NCBI RefSeq assembly: GCF_001039355.2
Contig: NW_019775698.1
Location: forward strand, 3,565 to 41,958
Length of the DNA stretch: 38,394 nt
From: Lingula anatina
Lineage: Eukaryota > Brachiopoda > Lingulata > Lingulida > Lingulidae
Direction of reading: 5' to 3'
The translations under genes were made by a program, and so were the position numbers. Of this stretch, positions 20,550 through 32,819 are shown piece by piece (position 1 is the stretch's first letter; each line of letters begins with the position of its first letter). The notes beneath the pieces were generated by a model, which saw only the letters and a list, made by a program, of their open reading frames with translations, searched no databases and was not told the DNA's origin.

Positions 20550-20785
20550 CTTGCCTATTCTTCAGACTGCAATCCGAGCTCCGCGATCACTTTTATGGAG
20601 AATATTTTGCTGCAACACTGTTCAGTTTTCAAATGATAAATTTTAAACTCTCGCGCTTGGTTCGATGCGTTGACCAATCAAATCGCTGCATTTGCCAAAG
20701 TCTCGCGACATTCTCGTCTAAGGTTTCCGTCTGTCTGTTCCGTCGCCAGCACGCAAAATTTACCATCGTTTGCAAAAAGAACGAG
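20550..20785. promoter_or_regulatory. bidirectional promoter and non-coding first exons of the Emi-like gene (-) and POLR2K (+)
   Basis: A minus-strand donor (CAAG|GTGAGA, exon end 20550) and a plus-strand donor (CGAG|GTAAGA, exon end 20785) face outward from a roughly 235-bp region, marking the non-coding first exons of both genes. The region contains TCTCGCGA at 20701-20708, a motif common in TATA-less bidirectional housekeeping promoters, and TTTGAA on the minus strand near 20625, which resembles a cell-cycle CHR element. Transcription starts are not visible from sequence. Confidence 0.6.
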
Positions 20786-21404
20786 GTAAGAGAGAAATTG
20801 ACGTTTCCCCCACTCAATTTGCTGTTAAAATAGCCAGATTTGTATTTTCTGAAGTGTGTCAACACATTTTTTTCAAGATCTGCTGATAAGGTGGAGAAAG
20901 AGCCTTTTATGTAGTGAACTAGGTAACCGCGATATCAGGCGACATCCGCATCATTTGTCTGACTCGGAGTATTTCACTAGTGTAGCTGTAATTGTTTTAA
21001 CAATTTTCTTAAAGAATAAAGTGTCGTTTTTGCGTTGACAACGCTCCTCAGTCCCGTAGTAGCACTGACAATGAGATCAGGGTTTTTCTCTTTCAAGTCT
21101 AGCACTCTTATTTACTATTTATGTTAATGAGTGAGTTAGAAAGAGAGATCGGATTAATATATTCGGCTGAAGTCTGCGCTTGGCTTCCTTCCTCGGCTCG
21201 TTCATAATATATCAACAATTACAAAATTTTATGCTTGCCTCCTTATTCTGTCTTTACAGCTTCACAGCTTACCAAGAGTCAGTAAATGTTGAAAATCTGT
21301 AGTAAAATTCTAGCTAATGTTTATTATAAATAGGTATTTGTTCTACATGTACAATATCTTGGGATTAAAAGACATTTTAAATATTTTATTGCATATTTTC
21401 AGAG

Positions 21405-24400
21405 ATGGATCAAAAGCCAGATACAGCACAGCCGGTGAAACAGCAGCCCATGATTTACATTTGTGGAGGTGGGGGTCATGAACATTGTCAAGGAATTCCA
21501 TATTTTTTATTTAATTATGTGATAATATTACTTTAGTTCAGTTTTCAAACATTAAGCTACACAGGACAATCCAATTACAATTTATAACCCTTTAGGGTAT
21601 ATTGTATTATTATCAGTATAGTATAAGCATAAACACAACAATAAAGTAACACATGATATATATACTAATGTACAAATTATTATCAAGATCACAAACAAGG
21701 TCTCCAGGTGTAGTGTGAAGGTTGATTACTGGTAGATGGGTCTTATCTCATCCTTATAACATTGATCATAAAATAAACCTGAAACATTCCTCAAGTAAAT
21801 GTGCTTCTGCAAAGGTTATCTTTTCTGTGTCTTCCCTATCTTGCGGTTTACAGCAACTGAATCATTTTCTTGACATGCTTTTATGCGTGTCCTCTACCCA
21901 TGATAGTTTCCGTGCTGAGACATACTGTGATATTGGCGAAGGATGCCATGGTTTTAGATAGTGGAGTGTAGCAAAGGTAAGTCTCTTTACTAAGTAAAAA
22001 TTATGGACATAGTTGGAAGTATAGAATATACACAAGAAAACAAAATGGTCTCTGAAGATTTCAAAAGTTTTTGCAATTTGGTTAAATTACTTTGAAATTT
22101 CTAACAAATTGTGATATTTAAATTCTAACAGTTTTGCAATTTGGTTAAATTACTTTGAAATTTCTAACAAATTGTGATATTTAAATTCTAACAGTTAACT
22201 TCTTGGCACTTTGTATTAAATGTTCTCTTATGAGGTACTGGGTATAACCCTTGCAATATGTCTTCGTTGACCATATTTAACACAATGTCTGTCACTGTTA
22301 ATAGATGGAATTAATTTATTGTCGTCTTAATTGTGAAGGGCTAGAAAACTAAATGTATATGTAAAATTTAATTCCTAATAAGTATTATAAATTATAGATT
22401 TAACCATTTTGGAAAGTATTTTTTTTTTTTAATCATAACCAAAACAAATTGTAAGATGTTTAACCAGTCATTCACTGGATAACTCTTTTTAATTAATTTT
22501 TCATTTCTTTTCTTTTTATAACATTTTATATCTTGTAAATATGTATTAAGGTTGTTACAGTTTATGACTAAAGAGGTTTTAAAAGTGGACTAGGGTTATA
22601 TTAACTTTTTGCAAGCCCTTTAACTTTTTTTTAGCATTGGGCAGTTACTTTGAACTAGTTCAGACTGTAACTGTCGAACAGTTGATTTATATAATAAAGA
22701 ACAGTGACAGATTAAATGTATTTCATTGCATTATTTCATAATGTCCTACTGTATAGTCCATGTTGTTATTATTATTATTTTTTTTTTAACTTTTAGGTTT
22801 TCCTCTCTTTGTCCTACCATGGCATAAACAAGCTGGAAGAAAATACCCTTTCTTGTGGTATGGGAGAAAAAAGATTTGCCAACACAAACTGTTTAAGTAT
22901 CTTGGAAGGAATCGTGTTCCACCACATGACCTTTGAAAGGTTTTCAAGTCTCTATTATTACCTCACAGTGTCTACAAGTGCACATCCAGAAGAATGAGTT
23001 CTACATTGTATCACATGAAAAATATCAAAACCATAGTGAAAACTGGAATAGAGCATGGAACAGTGGAATACGTTGAAAGTCATCTCATTTGCAGTGTTAG
23101 AAAAAATGAGACTCGCTGATATAGACTGCCTGAAGTTTTTATAACTTAAAGTATCTTTTTAGAACATTTGTACTATTTTAAATGAATCTCAGCTGCCCAT
23201 TTTTACTTATTTTTGTAGACATTAGTAGCATTGTATTACCTTATATGTGTAAATTTATGTATTTGGTTTTACATTTCTATAGTAATAAAGGCAATGGCTT
23301 ATGCACAAATACCACTATCAAGATATTTGCTTATAAAGTTGACTAAAAAATCATAAAATATAGATATAGTGGAGAATAATAAATAATTTTTAAATCTTCC
23401 AAAGTTTAATACATACATACATACACCCTTTCTCTGACAAAAATTTATGGAAGTATTTTAGATTAATAAATAGTAATGAACATGTCAAAATTTACCTTCA
23501 ACTCTCTTACTTTAAATGTTGATCAAAATGAAGTGTTGTAGCCACAGCACAGGCATTTAAATGTCTGTGCATGTGCAGAAAGTGCACCTTCTAAAATGAA
23601 AATGGTGAAATTATCAACGAGAGAGTCTTACTACTAGAACTGAGTAATTTCACTATTGTTAGGTGTTTTAAGATCTTCATTTAGAGACTATAAGGCAACT
23701 CAAATATGTCGTTTAATTAAATGCCGTGTCTGTTTTTGCAAACCTCTCTCTCACTGAAAGAACAATGCCAGGAGAGAAGACGAGACAACCACTGTAGAGT
23801 TTTAAAAAAATCACAGTAAATCCTTTATCCACTTCATACTCTTTTTACAGTATTCCATCATTTGCGTCATAACTAAAAACATTCACAATTCATAAACAAA
23901 TAATCTAAATATTAAGCACCCCGCACACGGTGAGCAATTGGCGTGCGCCACTTGCGCTGCGCCCAGATGCTCGCGCTCCTCAGCTCCCCGCAAACGACGT
24001 GCGCCAATTGCTCAACGTGTGCGGGGGGGTTTAAACTTAATTTTTCCTTGTCATGTCAATTCCTCAAAACAATTATATTATCTTGTTGACTTTACCAAAA
24101 CAGTTCTTGGTACAACATTACCTTAGACAGCTGAATTCTTGCATCATTTGTCTTATAAAATCAAGTTAAATGAATTCAAATCCCTATTTTGTTTTACCAA
24201 TTTAAGTAACTTTCAGCATTTGGCTATATTGGCAAATGTAAGTGCTACCCCAGTCATGTTTCATAGAGCTTATGATGCTTTCCTCTCACTTATAGATAAT
24301 CGTTTCCATTTCAGAATGTCACCATGAAAATGAAATCCGTGCGCGGGACCCCATCCGCTGCCGGGAGTGTGGATATAGGATCATGTACAAGAAGAGAACA

Positions 24401-24771
24401 AAAAGAAGTATCCTTTTTTGACCAGAAAAACACATTTCTATAAAGTCAATCTGCATAGATAGGCACTAGTTCATCTAAAAAGACACAGGGCTGGTTCTTA
24501 AAACAAAATCATATATGTATAATGCTAGCCAACTTTTAGGTAATTTATTTCAGGATAAATTTTTTTAAGGGACATAAAATTACAGTTTATTCTATTGATA
24601 TTACTCTTGGGTTATATGAGGAATGTCCTTTTCTTTATACACACATTTGTTTTAAATTCAGAGAATATTTATTAATGAACTGATTGTCAATGAAAATCTC
24701 TCCTCAGATGTTTTATGAATGTTTTGTTTTCCTTAACTGCTATCACAGTGGTTGTATTTGATGCTCGATGA
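21405..24771 (+). CDS. POLR2K: RNA polymerases I, II and III subunit RPABC4 (complete, 3 coding exons, 59 aa)
   Basis: Small zinc-binding subunit (Rpb12) shared by all three nuclear RNA polymerases, needed for core assembly. Coding exons: 21405-21468, 24315-24407, 24749-24771; frames join exactly. The protein has the conserved [12 protein letters not shown] start and [12 protein letters not shown] end motif, with zinc ligands C20, C23, C37 and C40, and finishes MVVFDAR (human: LVVFDAR). Length matches the human 58 aa. The first coding exon begins AG-ATG after a TTTTCAG acceptor, so a non-coding exon lies upstream, probably ending at 20785. Intron 2 of 2.85 kb (21469-24314) is large for such a small gene; it holds a 63-bp tandem duplication, a MITE and a possible cryptic exon. 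Confidence 0.97.
22069..22194. repeat. perfect 63-bp tandem duplication in POLR2K intron 2
   Basis: The segment from TTTTGCAATTTGG to AAATTCTAACAG occurs twice in a row with no differences seen. Complete identity points to a recent duplication, or to an assembly artefact. Confidence 0.9.
22797..23289 (+). other. possible cryptic or alternative terminal exon, or transposon remnant, in POLR2K intron 2
   Basis: A strong acceptor (T-run then TTTTAG at 22791-22796) is followed by two overlapping open frames. In the frame that would continue from POLR2K exon 1, 45 codons run to TGA at 22934, with the bits [19 protein letters not shown] and [12 protein letters not shown]. In a second frame (22809-22997) [18 protein letters not shown] resembles the MTxxRFxxLxxYLH motif of piggyBac-type transposases. 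AATAAA at 23284-23289 could end a transcript. I do not recognise a gene; either reading may be chance. Confidence 0.3.
23916..24030. mobile_element. 115-bp GC-rich MITE with TTAA flanks (piggyBac-like)
   Basis: The left end CCCCGCACACGGTGAGCAATTGGCG and the right end (reverse strand CCCCGCACACGTTGAGCAATTGGCG) are inverted copies with one mismatch over 25 bp. TTAA flanks both sides (23912-23915 and 24031-24034), the target of piggyBac elements. The element is sharply GC-rich within AT-rich intron DNA. It lies in POLR2K intron 2 about 285 bp before exon 3 of the transcript. Confidence 0.65.
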
Positions 24772-25090
24772 CATTTTCATCAGGATAACAACAGAGACTT
24801 TGAACAGATTGACTTGAAACAGTAACTCTCTTAAGCAGGTATTAACCAAGAGAGAGACAAAAATCTTGAGATATTTTCATGGCTGTGACAAACACTGGTT
24901 AATAAGAATGGCATGTTCTTGTTGATACAGGACTATATCAAATATGGGGAGAAGAGGGCATTTTGTTGAATAGTTGCTTCTGTGTCGACTGCAAGGAAAA
25001 CATGATATTTGCATCGATCTGAACTATAGAATGTGACAGTTAACATTTTATGTAAAAGTAAAAATGTTAGAATGCCCCAAGTTTCCCCCC

Positions 25091-25096
25091 AATAAA
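25091..25096 (+). terminator. polyadenylation signal AATAAA for POLR2K
   Basis: A canonical hexamer 320 nt after the POLR2K stop, followed by T-rich sequence at 25130. This gives a 3'UTR of about 340 nt. Confidence 0.65.
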
Positions 25097-25139
25097 GTTC
25101 AACAGACCATTTGATCTTTCCAGTTTTCATTTTTTTTTT

Positions 25140-26800
25140 TTTTAAATAAATAAATGATTATATAATAAAATTGCTGTTAAAAGTTTATTTCATTTAATAT
25201 TTGGAAATATTTAAAATTTGAAACATTTTACATATTGTTACTTTCAAACATAAAAGATGAGAATGTATTAAAGATATTTGCAGGTTCAATATTGTATAAA
25301 ACAACACAAATTCCACTGCCAGTAAATGACAAAATGTACAAATTGTATAAGATTGATGTTCCATGAAGTTTTATTAACATCCAAAACCTTTTCAAATGCA
25401 CAGAACAAGATAATTTGGCAACACTGAAAAATAAATTGTTCATGAAAAGGTCTTTTTGCTTTAAATACAGATACAGAAGCTTTTCGTTGTGAACAGTCTT
25501 TGATTCGAAGGACTGCTCTCATGTAGGTTTGTTGGCAAGGTCAACACAATTCATATTGTGTTAGTTGAGCTGTGTATAATGCCTGGCGCAATCTAAGATG
25601 AGAGCTGTCGTGGTGGATTCCGTACTTGTGTATCTCCGTGTCAGTAAGCTGAAGACGATAACTTGATCAACCAACGCCTTATTCGGGTGTGTCTTTAAAA
25701 CGACGGAATTTTGAAATTGGCAACTAATTATTTAAGCAGATAAATCAATAAAAAAAAAAACCTTCGCAAGTGGTATCATATAAAATGCGCATCAACAATA
25801 ACAGCCAAAAAAAAAAAAAAAAAAGTCCACAATGGATGCGGCACATTTCTTTCGCCATATCAAAGGATTTCATTTATTATTATTTCTTTTTAAATTTTTT
25901 GTGATAGAAAATACCAATAGTCCTGCAAGGAATTGAAAAATGCCTTTTGTCTAAGCAGGTGGCGCAAAAAGAGATCAGGCGATTTTTCTCCAACGCAATG
26001 CAATTACGCAGATGTTTTTCGATTTGCGTTCTATATTTTTATAACAAAGGAGGGTTGGGATGGAGAAACAGATAAGAAATGACATGTTTTGATTATTTTG
26101 TAATTCGTACTTTTGATTTAATGTTTTGCAATAACAGTACTGATATAGACCTAAAGGCCAAATAAAAACGATTTCAAACTGTACATCTGCAAGTATGCCA
26201 AAGATAAAAAGCAAGTTAAAAATTCTCTATTTTTAGAAAAAATTTCGAAAACTTTTCGTCGTTGTCATAAGGTCTAAACTCTGTGTGAGAGAGAAAATCC
26301 CCAGAAAACGATCGTTGGAAAATCAAGTTGCGTCATTTTTTCATTGATTGGGAAAATCCACGCTTGCTTTGTTCTCAAAACAAAGCAATACTGAATCGTG
26401 CACATTAGAAAAATGGACGCAGGGTATGCGGTGTGATATAACATCACCACATTCCTTGTCTGAAAAATATTTGCAGGACTCCAGAAATATTTGTGACGCA
26501 AAACAGATTTTGTTGACAACTTTAAAAGTGGTCGACTTTTGTTACTCCATATATGGCAGTTACTACACGTGGACTATTTCTCTTGCGTCACGTATGTTGT
26601 TTTCCTACTAGTTCACTCCCGTTGTCTCCAAAAAAATAGTGCGACAAAATTCATTGATTGCCGTAAAACAAATAAAATTATACCCTAAACCATTATTATG
26701 ATTACAAGGGTTTTAAATACGTGTTGAAAAACTACCTAAAATATGAATTTTGCCAAGATATTAAATTTATTTTTGCGCACGCAATTTCCCTCCAGCGCAT
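25140..26800. other. intergenic DNA between POLR2K and the Tribbles gene
   Basis: AT-rich sequence with A-runs at 25750-25760 and 25807-25824. Only short overlapping ORFs on both strands occur, none with recognisable motifs, splice context or composition of a gene. I see nothing I can support here. Confidence 0.6.
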
Positions 26801-27617
26801 TGATCTGATGACGTAGTTCCGGGTTGGGTCAGTAAAGGTGAATCACACGTTGCCTTTATTCACAATGGCAACGTCGTCGTTCGTGGCGTCATACGAATTT
26901 TAAACCGGGAGGGGAGACAGAACAGTCCCTTCCCACTAAGTTACATCTTGCAGATCGCCATCGACGTTTCTGAGCACCCGAAGTCGGAGTCTTTGCCTAC
27001 AAACGAAGCCAGAAAAGCAGAACTGAAGGAACGTGACCGCCAGCACAGTGTGTCAGAAAGGGTGACTAATCCGTACCTTGTTTCATCAGACGGATGCAAT
27101 ACGAAGTAAAAGGGTGACTCTATTTCAGTATAGTCAGCAATATTCCATTTTACCACCACATGTGTAACGCTGACCTTCTTACGGATCAAGACCGGACCGG
27201 ATCATAGGACTACGTTTATACCGAACGCCGATCACTATCTCACGTACTGTTGCTTTCCAACTCTTATTCGGAAACGCAGTTTTTATTACCATCAAAGTAT
27301 TCGCGAAAGTTCCAGCTTAGAATGCTGGATTAATAAGTCATTTAAGTTCATGATCAGGGAGCTCTGTTATTTATTCCACTTTATGAACAGCGACTGAGCA
27401 GTTGTTTAGGTTCGCACGTGGTGGACACAAAGAACGCAAGAGACAATAGTCATTGTGTTAATAGGAGTGTCTCATCGTCTATCTTTACTTCAACTCATCA
27501 CATCGGACTTTAAGGGATCGCGGTGAAAAAGAGAGACAACCAGCTTGCTCAGTTTTTAAACATAATCCTCTGGAGTAAGCGAAGAAATTTGGGGAGATAA
27601 ACCAAATAAATATCCAC
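26801..27617 (+). promoter_or_regulatory. probable promoter and 5'UTR of the Tribbles gene
   Basis: GC content rises compared with the DNA on the left. A CRE/ATF-like TGACGTAG lies at 26809-26816 and a GCGTCA half-site at about 26886-26891. No TATA box could be placed with confidence. The Tribbles ATG at 27618 has the context CCACATGA. Promoter extent is inferred from position and composition only. Confidence 0.4.
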
Positions 27618-30369
27618 ATGAGCGTGCGACGCACAAGGCCAAGGCCGATCATAATTCCAAATGCTCGAAAGAATGTGGACTTGCAAACTCCACCCCACTT
27701 GGGGAATCTTACCCCAGATCTTCAGCCGAACAGCCCGCCTGTGTTCCCCTGTGCGACCCAGCACGAGGTGGCCAGGCTGGGCCAGTATATCCTCACCGAG
27801 CCTCTAGACGGAGAAGACGTATACCAGGCCGTCAATATCCACACACACGAGAAATTTATTTGTAAAGTAAGTATTGGGAATTGTATAAATCTCATTTCCT
27901 TATTTCATATGTCATGCATTTATTGCTGGAGATCTGTGTATTATTAAGGGAGTAAGAAAATGGATAGAAATGAAATATTGTGTGGCAATGATATTTTTGA
28001 TAAAGAAAGTGGGTGACCGATTTACAGAAATTCCTTATGTCATGAATTATTTCCTCGTTTCGAAATATGTTCTCAAAATCAATACAAGATACTTATTGAT
28101 TATGAATTATGAAGAATGTTATGCATGGGTTTTTACCATGTGTCAAATTCCAATATTTAGCAAAAATTACACAACTTGGGTTATGAAATCAGTGCCTGAT
28201 CTTGTGAAATAACAGTCCATGGTGGGTCAGTTTTTGCCCATGAAGCTTTGGAATGACCAAGCATTTTTGTCCAGTCATGGTATTGCTGACCCAGCTCAGC
28301 TGAGCACACATATGTGCTTGCTTATGCAATCCTGGTGCTATGTATTTCACATATGCGTGAAAGCTCTAGAATTTTCCGACATAGCATCAGCAGATGTGTT
28401 CAGTGACATGCAAAAACTTGTCTCTTTTACGAGTGGCATGATTGGTTTATCTGTGTTGACTTAATTCTCGAAAGGGTACTTTGCGTTCAATACAAGACAT
28501 AAGTTGGTGCTATAATTAGATATTGCATATAAAAAGTCGAGGAAAAAAATTGACCACCTGTAGAAAAAATTGCTTGTGAAAGTAAAGATATGAAAAGTAT
28601 TTGAAAGGATGGTAAAGTCATTCGAAACAACCACAAATATAAATTTCTATGTGTGAAATAATTCCAGTGCAATAATTAATCATTAACTGGAATGCTTCAT
28701 GCCTGTTAAATGAGACGTGAGGCAGGTGCAACCTTTTCCCAGCCCACATGGGAGAAAAAGCTTGTGTCATTGCTATTCTAAGTACCGTACCCATCTCTAA
28801 TTAGACCATTATATCATAGCCTATGCTAATATTTAGGATGGTAATATTGGATTGTATTAGACAAAGGACATTGGTCAAGGATGATGTAGGTTTCATGTAG
28901 CGGTCAGTGTTTTGTTTCAAGGCCTGGTCAGTGTTTGTTCAGACCAGGCTGTAGTTTAGACAAAGAAAGATGTGGAGTCATCAGAGGTGAATGGAGTGAC
29001 TACGTGCGCTGATGCTCGCATGTAGTCTGACTCAGGCTTGTGACTGTGATGGGGAAGTGAAGGATGGGGGTGGGGGGCATGGTTTCAAGAATTATCAAAA
29101 ATGGATTGTTTTGAGACTTTGACAATTTTTTTTCTGCATTGATTATTACTAGGGGATGAGGGGATGTGGGCTTAGTTTTTTTTTCTCAAATTGGTGATCT
29201 CTGGTGAATAAATCCGAATAATTATCAAACATGAATTGTTTTCAGACTTTGAAAAAAAAAAAAGAATAGTCAAAAGTTTTTGGCTTTTGAGTTGGCTATA
29301 ATGCAACCCCATGTTATAGCTGCTGAATATAAATTCCTGTAGACGCTGTTTTAGTGCTGTGTTACATGAATGATGCAGCACCAGTATGCGATACGTCAAC
29401 CTTATCAGATCTCCTTTGGCTGATGTGTAATGTCACACCCAAGTGAATTATTTCAAGCATTTTATGTAAAAATGACCTCAGTTATCAACATGTGCATTTT
29501 TTCTAGTCATCTCTCAGCTTGTATATTTAGTGTTTTTATTTCTGCACCTGCATTGGCGTGAAAAAGGGATAGGGCTTCAATAAAAACAAATAATGTTGTT
29601 ATTAGCAAAGAAATATATCAATAAATAAGGCCATGCGTCAGCTGGCGGTGGTTGTGGCTTCTGCCCGCACTTCCTCTCGTGCCTGTATTAGTGGAGAAGA
29701 GCTTTGACATTTCCGTTTATCATTGTTTTTCTAAACTGCCATATCCGCTGTTATTGTAGACCCTGAGGGGAAAGGGGGGCGTTACATCAAGGCATGGTGT
29801 AGCCGCGTGCTTCAGATGTTACATAAATGCCAGTTCTTGTCTGTCTGCATGTTCTGCGTCATGATTAAGTCATTGTTATTTGTTGCATTATTTTTTGTGC
29901 ACACAGTTTGTATTGATAGCAGGTGCAGTATTTCATCAATTGTGTCTGTCTTTAAACAAAGAAGTGATAAAACATGCTATGATGTCCTTCACACAGCACA
30001 TTTGATTTTACTCAGAGTGATTTAAAGTTCAAAGTGGAGCTTCATTTTGTTTCTTTTTCCTCCCTGTCCCTAGGTATATGATATCCATGCGTATCGCCAG
30101 CAGCTGCGAGCCTACTGGAGCGTGGACTACGATGCAGACTGCATCAACCACATCACGGAGATCATCCTGGGCGAGACCAAAGCCTACGCATTCTTTGAGA
30201 AAAACTTTGGTGACCTGCACACGCACGTGCGTAATGAACGTAAACTCAAAGAACGAGAGGCCAAGAAGCTATTTGCTCAAATCGTGCGTGCGGTGCAGAG
30301 GTGCCACGAAAACGGGATCGTCCTGCGCGACCTGAAGCTGAGGAAGTTTGTGTTTCAAGATGAATTGAG
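27618..30369 (+). CDS. TRIB2: Tribbles pseudokinase: first two coding exons (partial gene)
   Basis: Tribbles proteins are cytoplasmic/nuclear pseudokinase scaffolds that bring substrates to the COP1 ubiquitin ligase and bind MEK1. Coding exons seen: 27618-27866 (83 codons, ends ICK|GTAAGT) and 30074-30369 (98 codons plus 2 nt, ends before GTGGGT). The N-terminus has a basic patch RPRPIIIPNARKN, then LGQYILTEPLDGEDVYQAV for the first kinase strands. K83 is the equivalent of the ATP-site lysine. Exon 2 has NHITEIILGETKAYAFFEKN and the catalytic-loop variant VLRDLKLRKFVF (about 166-177), where LRDLKLRK replaces HRDLKxxN; that variant defines Tribbles. The DFG-equivalent, the rest of the kinase fold and the COP1 motif must lie beyond the right edge. 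Similarity looks nearest to TRIB1/TRIB2, but invertebrates usually have one gene, so the paralogue symbol is nominal. Confidence 0.94.
27867..30073 (+). other. Tribbles intron 1
   Basis: A 2.2-kb intron with consensus GTAAGT donor and CCCTAG acceptor. It contains AT-rich DNA and G-rich patches (about 29060-29080, 29150-29165, 29765-29780). ATTATCAAAAATGGATTG at 29091 recurs in diverged form at 29221. No gene or element boundary was recognised. Confidence 0.75.
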
Positions 30370-32819
30370 GTGGGTGGTAGTGCACTTAGGCCATTTATTT
30401 ATTATTTATTGATTTATTTTCTTGCACAACACTGCAACAACAAATGAAACTCGGCCAATCAGATACCTGGGGGTCTGATATGCCTTTCATTTAGAAAACA
30501 TCGGAGATAAGGGTGCCCTTATGTCAGTTATATTAGGTACAAATTTTAGATAAAAAAAAGTTCTATCCTTATATGGAGGATGGGAATTTTTCGTAAAGTT
30601 TTCTATTAATAAGTTGCTGTGGTCGAGTACAGTTTTCTTAGATAATTTACTCATTTTATTCCATGTGCACTCTTTTGTGTCGGTGTGAATCATGGAGTCA
30701 ATGAAGGAAGTAAGAAAGTCTGGCTTCGGTTATGCCATGGATCTGTGTTTAAATGAAAGTGCAATGAGTGAAGGAGTGTAGCTGCCCTGTGGACCAGTCT
30801 CAGGTTCTTGACTCCACATGTAGATTGAAATTACTCTCATATTTTCACTTTCTCCGGTTGCCTTGGGTGATTACCTTCCTGAAATATAGTACAGGTAAAC
30901 CAGCGAACCAGGAAGTAAGACCAGACTTTCTTGCGGTTCAGGTGGAGTCACAAATTCAAATATATACATATTTTTCTTCCTGGTTCAAATTTTTTACCGT
31001 TGCACAACCTACATGTTATCAGGTTTTGGTAGTGAAGTTATACTGTTCTTTTCAACGAGGTTCAAGTCCACGTTTTGTTGCATATGTGCCAAGGCAGCAA
31101 TAAAATCAGACACACTAGTGACACTGAGCATGCTTTGTATTTAAATTAATAACATGTCACAACACTTCTCTGTGTGTGCTGTTAATGAGGGTCCATTACC
31201 AATGAGAGAATCAGTCGGGGTAACCACCCCAGTATAACAAGTGACACACTGACAGAGTGGTATATATTAGGATAGTTCCTGGTACCAGCTAGGGTGCAGA
31301 GAGAGGACAGTGTGTCCCTTTGTGAGCTTTCCCCTGTCTCCTACTCGTCCTATGTCATTACCTCCGCCTATATAATTACTGGGCCCAGATAGGAAGACAG
31401 TGAGGTTTTCATGTCTAGGTTAATGACATAGTGCGGGTCTTAGGTTTTTGAGTGGGAGGACGTGGACTGCTCTCTTGTTTCCTGATTTGTTTTGTGATCG
31501 TTTGCAGCTTCTTCACGTGAAAGTGAAAGAATTTATATGAAAATATCAGGCTTACATTGCTGTGCTATGTGTAGTTATGGAAAAAGAAAAATGAAATGTT
31601 ATTATGTTTTCTCAATTGTTTTCCCTATGGCTTCCTGTATTGTTAAAGCTCAGAAATTACAGTTGAAACCCCCCTGAGTGCCCCTGGTGTGTTTAAGCAA
31701 TGTCCTATTAGTCGTAATTATGTGACCTACTTTGTATCAAGGCGTAGATCTGGGCTTGTAGCAGTGGACTGACCTGCATTCTTTCTGTGGCTGCACCTTG
31801 TGTGTCCGTTTGAAAGGTTGGTAAACAAAATTAATGACTGACCATTTTCTGCGTTTGAATTTGTTTAAATGAAAAATGTATTGGAAGGCCTCATCACATG
31901 TAATTGAAATTTCTCAACGTTAGATTTTTCATGAATGTGGAAAGATATTTTAAAGAGCTTGTTCTTGTGGGGATTATGTGTCCTGACGGAGGAATGAGTT
32001 TCACAGAAATCAATTTTCCTGGAAGTAGAGGCGAGGAAGCCGGGGACATGAGTTGCTTAGTAACAAAACCTAAGACTTAACTCTTGTGGATAATTAGCCA
32101 TTTGTCAGTTTTGATTGTGGAATTATGAAGTGCAAATACATCCTGTGGATGTTAGGCAGACTACACCGACATTTTTCCCCACTTGCTAGTACAATATTTT
32201 GGGATCCATTCGTCATATCTTTTTTTTGGAAGTAATGACACATTTACTAGTACATAAGAAGTGGTTCTGAGAACTGTCAATGGTCATTGTCTGTGTTTTT
32301 TTTTCTCCCCTTGATTTATCAGTTGGCAAAAAAAATCATCTACTGTGCAGCATAAAATGCTTGAACACAACCCTTGGAAAACGTCCAGTCATTTCCATGA
32401 AATATTATATGACACCAGCATCAGCTGTTCCATGGAGGCAGATAAATAGAGAATACCACAATGTTGATACGGCCAACTGATTTACTGTTGCCATCTCTTC
32501 CTGGCTGGATCGATTTCTGTTACTGTCGAAATGAGCTGGTGTCCTGGGATTCCGTGGGAGATTAATTCTCTCCCAGGCCGTTGGTCGTCATTAACTGTTT
32601 CGTTGTCTCTGTGTTTCTGATGTTTTAATTAGTAGGTCAGATGCAGCGGAGCAATTAATTTCTTAGTTTGGGAAGATGATTATTTGTATGCCTGCATGTT
32701 TCAGGCTTGAAAAAGTTCCAGTTTTTTTCCTGGTGAAACTTGCAGACCCTTTGGTAATTCAGAGCATTTTCCAATATATATGTCTTAATCCCATTATTTT
32801 AATGTTTTAATAGACCTCC

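Noticed and set aside
25140-26800. ORFs of 70-87 codons between POLR2K and Tribbles
   Set aside because: Low-complexity, overlapping on both strands, no splice context and no recognisable domains.
29091-29260. Direct repeat of ATTATCAAAAATGGATTG at about 130-bp spacing
   Set aside because: Only about 35 bp match and the rest diverges, so I could not define an element or tandem array.
30078-30335. An 85-codon open frame overlapping Tribbles exon 2 in another frame
   Set aside because: The Tribbles frame has clear family similarity throughout; the other frame has none.
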